The notes below the pieces were generated by a model. That model did no database searches. It had not been told where the DNA came from and was given only the letters and a program-made list of their open reading frames with translations. A stretch of DNA of 64,000 nt. Source: Heliopora coerulea (taxonomy: Eukaryota > Cnidaria > Anthozoa > Scleralcyonacea > Helioporidae). Location: contig JASJOG010000418.1 of the NCBI GenBank assembly GCA_030142905.1, forward strand, positions 40,001 to 104,000, given 5' to 3'. This document shows, piece after piece, positions 59,808-64,000 of the stretch. The first letter of the stretch is position 1. Each line of letters starts with the position of its first letter. The position numbers were made by a program, and so were the translations under genes.

Positions 59808-60005
59808 ATCTGTTTGTTTGTTTGTCTATTTGTATAAAATTAGTTGATTTTGGTTTGAGGAAGTTTGACTGTCCCACAATGCTCTGCGCCGAACCTTCGC
59901 TATCGTCACTTCCGCTACAATTACTCGGAGGACATCTTGAAGAGCCAAGCTGCTGCGACTGTTTGACTCCATTTTTTGCCGGTTTATTAACGAGCTTTCG
60001 GTGAG

Positions 60006-60123
60006 ATGTCGACCAGAACGGAAAGAGAAAAGAATAAAAGGCAACATGACAAACATTTGGGAATCCTTATGGAATTACTTCGCGAGGATCAAAACAAATA
60101 TTGTGCCGACTGCCGGGCAAAAG
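60006..60123 (+). CDS. SMAP: SMAP exon 1 (start codon)
   Basis: It begins at ATG 60006 in the context GTGAGATGT and ends AAAG before GTCTGT, phase 1. It encodes residues 1-39, including the first zinc pair in KYCADCRAK. Confidence 0.94.
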
Positions 60124-63100
60124 GTCTGTGATTGCGACACGTTCTCAAGTCGATAGGTTTGATTCAGTTGCAATTTTTATGATTTAAAATTATCTGTCCT
60201 AGGACCAAGATGGGCCTCGTGGAATCTAGGTATTTTTGTCTGTATTACCTGCGCTGGAATTCACCGAAACCTTGGTGTACATATTTCCAAAGTAAAGTCG
60301 GTGAATTTGGATGCTTGGACCCCCGAGCAAATCAAAGTAAGATTGATTTTTGATCCATATTTGCGGCTGTGCCGGGCAAAGTAAACGTTCCCTTTATCTT
60401 CTTTTTGTCCTCGTATTGCCAGTTATTGTCAGAAAGAAATGATTGGATATTTACCCGTCCTAAACCCAGAAACCTCAAAACTTGTGTAGAACTAATGCCC
60501 ACGATATAATGTATCGGCGAAAGTTTTGGGAAGTTTATTTCTGAAACAAGGATTCCATGATTTTTTGAAGTATATGATGAAAAAATTTTAAAAATTTTGT
60601 TTCCAAGAAGTTCTTATTTTCAGAACAGTTCTGTCTTGAGGAAGAATTCCCAGGATTTAGGAGATAAACTTTGAAAACTGTTTGATGTATCGTGGAGTTC
60701 AGGGCGTACTTCTTTTGGGATTATTCAGAGTTGGTAAATTCTCTTGATACACGAGACAAGGAAGTGAAATCTTGCCTGTGTAGAGTAAACGTGTTTTTTT
60801 GTATGTTATAATTTAATTGATGGTGGTTTCCTCTGACTGGCAAAATGAGAGAAAGTAATTTCTTGGGCCGTTATTATGCACTACACTCCACACATCTTAT
60901 ACAGCAAGTGGAAATAAAATATTTTCTATTTTTTAGAATATTCAAGAATGGGGCAATAAGCGAGCTGCTCAATATTATGAATTTCATCTACCAGAAGGTT
61001 TCAGAAGGCCTCAGGGTGATTCGTACCATTCCTTAACAGGCGATGCATTTTTTCTGTTAGCTTGTTTGTTTGCAAATTGTATCCATGGACTTTTGTACAT
61101 AATTTGAGGACCTCTTCACCCAATTACCAATTTCAAATATCCAGTTGACTTGCTTGTTCCTGAACTGGTCTTTTAGAATTTTGTTTAGGCTAATGCTGTT
61201 CCACATTATTCAGCCTCTGAACAAGTTTGGATGCTGCAGATACATATAGTAGACCACATTTCTATAATTAGAAAATATCCATTGCATTTTTTGTGATTGT
61301 TTTTGGGCAAGTGCATTGAATTTTGTGGTCAGGACTAAAAATGTCCTTTTACTTTAGTTGCATTAGACACGGGGTATTCAAAGAAAGGTTTGTAACCTTG
61401 TATTGCAAAAATTATTTCTGTTTTAATATCATTTTTTGGTTCACCATATATGTAAGCAATTTAAATTCAACATAACTTTCTTGTATTATGGCAGAGTTAC
61501 TCTGATAACACAACAAAGTGCTAGATTGAAATAATTACTCCATGGATTTGTCCACAAACAGGTTAAAGCCTGTAATTACTGTAGTAATTACATCAGAACA
61601 TTTGAATATATTTGGAAATAGGTCATATGACATGGTTTTTGTATTTTGTTGTTTTTTCTTTTTCTTTTTGCTTCAACCATCAGGAGTCTCGAGCAGTTCA
61701 TTAGAAATAAATATGAAAAGAAATTGTACATGAATAAAGAAGGTCCGCCACCTCCTCATGAAGTAAAAGCTCCTCAAGAAAAGGTAACTAAGATTGTGTA
61801 TTAAGGAGGTGGCTGTTATTCCACTTGATGATAAAAATTGTTGGGCTTTAGCTGGAGTAAAATTATATGGTGTGCCCTTTCACTTTTAAAGGGTTAAATT
61901 ACTGAGACATAGACACTCTGATTGGCCACAGACACCATGTTTGATAACCAGGTAATGACAGTTGGTGGAAAAACTGAGGTTATTTTTTTCCTGTAGCTAG
62001 TTTTGGTTAGATTTTGTGACAAAAAGAAATTAAGTAGGACTTAGATACTAGTTCCAAAAGTCAAATTTAGTCACAGGCATCATGAACATGACCAACAATA
62101 GACAGATAGAAAAATATTTTCATTAACGTTGTGGCTAGTTTTTGCAGACAATTGAGTTCACAGGGATTGCTGATTTGAGGTACTTTTCATAATTCATAAC
62201 AAATTATTTGAAATCTCAGACCCACTTAGCTTTATGATGCAGCAAATGCTTCTTGATCCATTTCAACTTCTGTTTTCATTATTTCTTAACAACTGAAGAT
62301 TGAGTTTTATGAAAATTTTACTGGTATATGAGAAATACAAGCTTTGTAGCAGTGCTGCTATCAAGTTATAACAGCTCTCAAGAAGCTTGTAAAACACTCA
62401 GTTGTGTCCTTGTGTTTTTCCCATGTCTCCTTTGTTTATATTACTTGATAATGACAAGGGATGTGTTCTTATTTTCTTAAGCAATATTTGATAAAGTTGG
62501 GTCCTCTCCAGTATTTATTCTACAGTTACATACCCTTCAGTGGATTTGACAGGTCAATTGCAAACTTCAAATCCCACCTTCTGTTAGAACTGTACAAATT
62601 TGTATCTTGGGCACCATCGTTATTCCACATTGGAGTTTATGTATTTTGGGTTTCTAATGTTAAATCACTAAAATCTTTTGTAAAATCTGTATCTAGACAA
62701 ACAAAGAAAGGAAGAAAAGTCCAGATAATGGAAACAAGAAGCCACAGCAGGTTTGTGGTGTATGTTTTTACCTAACAGTTTCAACAACAATGGGAACTTT
62801 TTTGATTTTATTTTGGTTGAAACCTATTTTGAAGTTTATAGTATTTACTGACTGAGTGAGTTTTGTAGAGAGAGAATATAAAGTTACTTGTTAGAATAAA
62901 AAGTTCTGTTGCCTAGAATGGTAGGTTTGTGAAAAAACTGCCAGTTCTTTTGAGTGACACATTGATATATGACCAGTTTATAAGCTGTAGTTTAAATACA
63001 AAGTGGTAAACCTTGCTGGGACATTGGTTTGCTTTAAAGTTCAAATTAACTGGACATTATATTTAAAAATGACATCTTGCCTCAAACTAATGTATTTTCT

Positions 63101-63632
63101 GAATGCTTAATTGTTGAAAACAATTCATGTTGCTCTCTTACTAAATGGAATCATAAATTGGATTAATGTGCTAGTTGTTTAGGTACACCAGCTTGGGATA
63201 CCAAAATTTTTATTTCTAAACAATTTGGAAACATCCCCGTCCAAAAACAAAGAAAAAAAAGTGGTACTGTTTATTGATAAATTCAAACATCACAAATCAC
63301 AAACTTTACACTTAGGTATTTCAAGGGACAAAAATGAACATTCTATTAATTGTTTCAAGAGGTCAGTACAACTACAAACAGCTAGAGAACTGAAACATTA
63401 AAAAGCTAAACTAATGTCTATTGTGAAAATGTTAATTTTTCAGATATCAAGACCCGAACCTTCAAAACCTGTAAAAAACAACATTCCAGCAAAGAATCCT
63501 GAATTAAACAAAGTGACACCAACCTCATCATCTTCTGCCACAGCAGACTTACTGTCATTGTCTGAACCTCCTGCACCTCAGAATGGTTCCTTGTTGAGCA
63601 TGGCCAGTACCAGACAAGATACCACTGCAGAT
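60006..63632 (+). CDS. SMAP: SMAP-family ArfGAP (stromal membrane-associated protein), 3' end outside window
   Basis: It stimulates GTP hydrolysis on Arf GTPases (Arf6 and Arf1 for the vertebrate SMAP1 and SMAP2) in clathrin-dependent trafficking. Exons are 60006-60123, 60203-60336, 60937-61022, 61684-61783, 62697-62750 and 63444-63632, giving 227 residues with consistent phases. The ArfGAP zinc finger is Cys33, Cys36, Cys53, Cys56 in CX2CX16CX2C spacing. The arginine finger is Arg61 in [41 protein letters not shown] and FIRNKYEKK are hallmarks that separate SMAP from other ArfGAPs. Exon 6 has a clathrin-box-like DLLSLSE at 199-205 where vertebrate SMAPs have LLGLD. The finger has CITC where the human proteins have CIRC. 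Whether it is nearer SMAP1 or SMAP2 cannot be told; invertebrates usually have one gene. Confidence 0.95.
60203..60336 (+). CDS. SMAP: SMAP exon 2 (zinc finger and arginine finger)
   Basis: The acceptor is CTGTCCTAG and the donor is GTAAGA. It encodes [19 protein letters not shown] and [18 protein letters not shown], residues 40-84. Confidence 0.96.
60937..61022 (+). CDS. SMAP: SMAP exon 3
   Basis: The acceptor is TTTTTTAG. It encodes [20 protein letters not shown], then GFRRPQGD. A nearer GTGATT donor at 61016 would break the frame; the GTACCA donor at 61023 keeps phase 2 and gives RRPQGDSSLEQFIR, which matches the family in length. Confidence 0.88.
61684..61783 (+). CDS. SMAP: SMAP exon 4
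   Basis: The acceptor is CAACCATCAG and the donor is GTAACT. It encodes [19 protein letters not shown], the end of the ArfGAP domain, and a Pro-rich linker. Confidence 0.93.
61784..63443. other. SMAP introns 4 and 5, nothing else recognised
   Basis: Apart from exon 5 this is AT-rich and CpG-poor, with no repeat or RNA I can support. Introns 2 (60337-60936) and 3 (61023-61683) are likewise empty. Confidence 0.5.
62697..62750 (+). CDS. SMAP: SMAP exon 5 (54 nt)
   Basis: The acceptor is GTATCTAG and the donor is GTTTGT. It encodes 18 residues, [18 protein letters not shown], a basic linker. It is in frame with both neighbours; because it is a multiple of three it could be skipped without frameshift. 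Confidence 0.75.
63444..63632 (+). CDS. SMAP: SMAP exon 6
   Basis: The acceptor is TTTTTCAG and the donor is GTAAGT, phase 0. It encodes residues 165-227, Ser/Pro-rich, with [11 protein letters not shown]. Later exons lie to the right of the window. Confidence 0.88.
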
Positions 63633-63659
63633 GTAAGTACAAGGAAGTTAATGTTTATT

Positions 63660-63850
63660 TATGTTGGATAACCCAATCAGCTAGCTAAGCTGTTCTTCCT
63701 AGAGGTCCAGTGAGGGCCACCCCTCATGGGTCCAGTGTTACTGCAGGAGGAAACCAGATAACTTGGAGAATATTTTCAATGTTTCATACAGTTGAGTTGC
63801 ACAACACTCTTCTCACTTGCAACTAAGGTGGCTTTGGTGTAGGTAGTAGC
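63660..63850 (-). repeat. SINE copy (family of 12985) in SMAP intron 6
   Basis: GGATAACCCAATCAGCTAGC, GAGGTCCAGTGAGGGCCACC, CCAGTGTTACTGCAGGAGG and CACAACACTCTTCTCAC are the reverse complement of the tail and body at 13080-13245. It starts only about 30 bp after the exon 6 donor. Confidence 0.8.
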
Positions 63851-64000
63851 TTGGTTTCAAGTGCAATTTGTAAACAAAAAAGGAACCAGTGAGTTTTTCA
63901 AAAACTCTCAAAATAGCACAAGTGTGAAGGATGAGTGCTATTTGAGTGCATTTTTTACAAACTACACGAGAAATAATGCTATTACCAGTTAATAATATAC

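Larger units (their letters stand above)
53645..60005. other. Intergenic region between the unrecognised gene and SMAP
   Basis: The two genes are in the same orientation, 6.4 kb apart. It includes the hAT MITE at 54036-54224, TATG microsatellites at 55.2 and 55.9 kb, a foldback at 58.45-58.61 kb, a TE-end-like segment at 59060 and a (TTCG)n run at 59.77 kb. No AATAAA occurs soon after the stop at 53644; the first close match is inside the MITE. From 56.1 to 58.4 kb I recognise nothing. Confidence 0.5.

Overview
This is a window from an animal nuclear genome. It is intron-rich, AT-rich and full of short non-autonomous repeats, and it carries a TTAGGG-type interstitial telomeric block. The gene content, the tRNA-derived SINEs and the hammerhead-like and foldback repeats fit an early-branching marine invertebrate. 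My best guess is an anthozoan cnidarian such as a coral or anemone, but the species is inferred, not shown. No bacterial or viral genes are visible, and no long transposon ORF survives.

Three protein-coding genes were rebuilt exon by exon, with splice sites and phases that agree at every junction. (1) An acetyl-CoA synthetase of the cytosolic/nuclear ACSS2 type lies on the minus strand at 16111 to 1. Thirteen exons give the first 501 residues, and the C-terminal part runs off the left edge. (2) A plus-strand gene with four coding exons (33597-53644, 717 codons) encodes a protein I do not recognise. It has a Ser-rich N-terminus, a charged helical middle, a long coiled coil, an acidic stretch and a basic C-terminus, which suggests a nuclear protein. 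(3) A plus-strand SMAP-family ArfGAP begins at 60006. Six exons are in the window, including the zinc finger and arginine finger, and the 3' end runs off the right edge. The three genes have no obvious shared pathway.

Layout: 1-16.1 kb is ACSS2, whose introns hold several tandem repeats: a 30-bp minisatellite plus TTAGGG block, a 96-bp duplication of the exon 9 splice junction, a polypyrimidine tract, a degenerate CGTC-rich array and a 1.6-kb 20-bp minisatellite. 16.1-33.6 kb is intergenic, with SINEs and foldback elements. 33.6-53.6 kb is the unrecognised gene, with a 16-kb first intron carrying inverted SINE pairs. 53.6-60.0 kb is intergenic and includes a clean hAT-type MITE with an intact target-site duplication. 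60.0-64.0 kb is SMAP.

CpG content is mosaic. The regions around the first exons are CpG-bearing, while large stretches (about 13.3-15.7, 17.3-19.6, 35-48 and 60.5-64 kb) are strongly CpG-poor, as expected from germline gene-body methylation.
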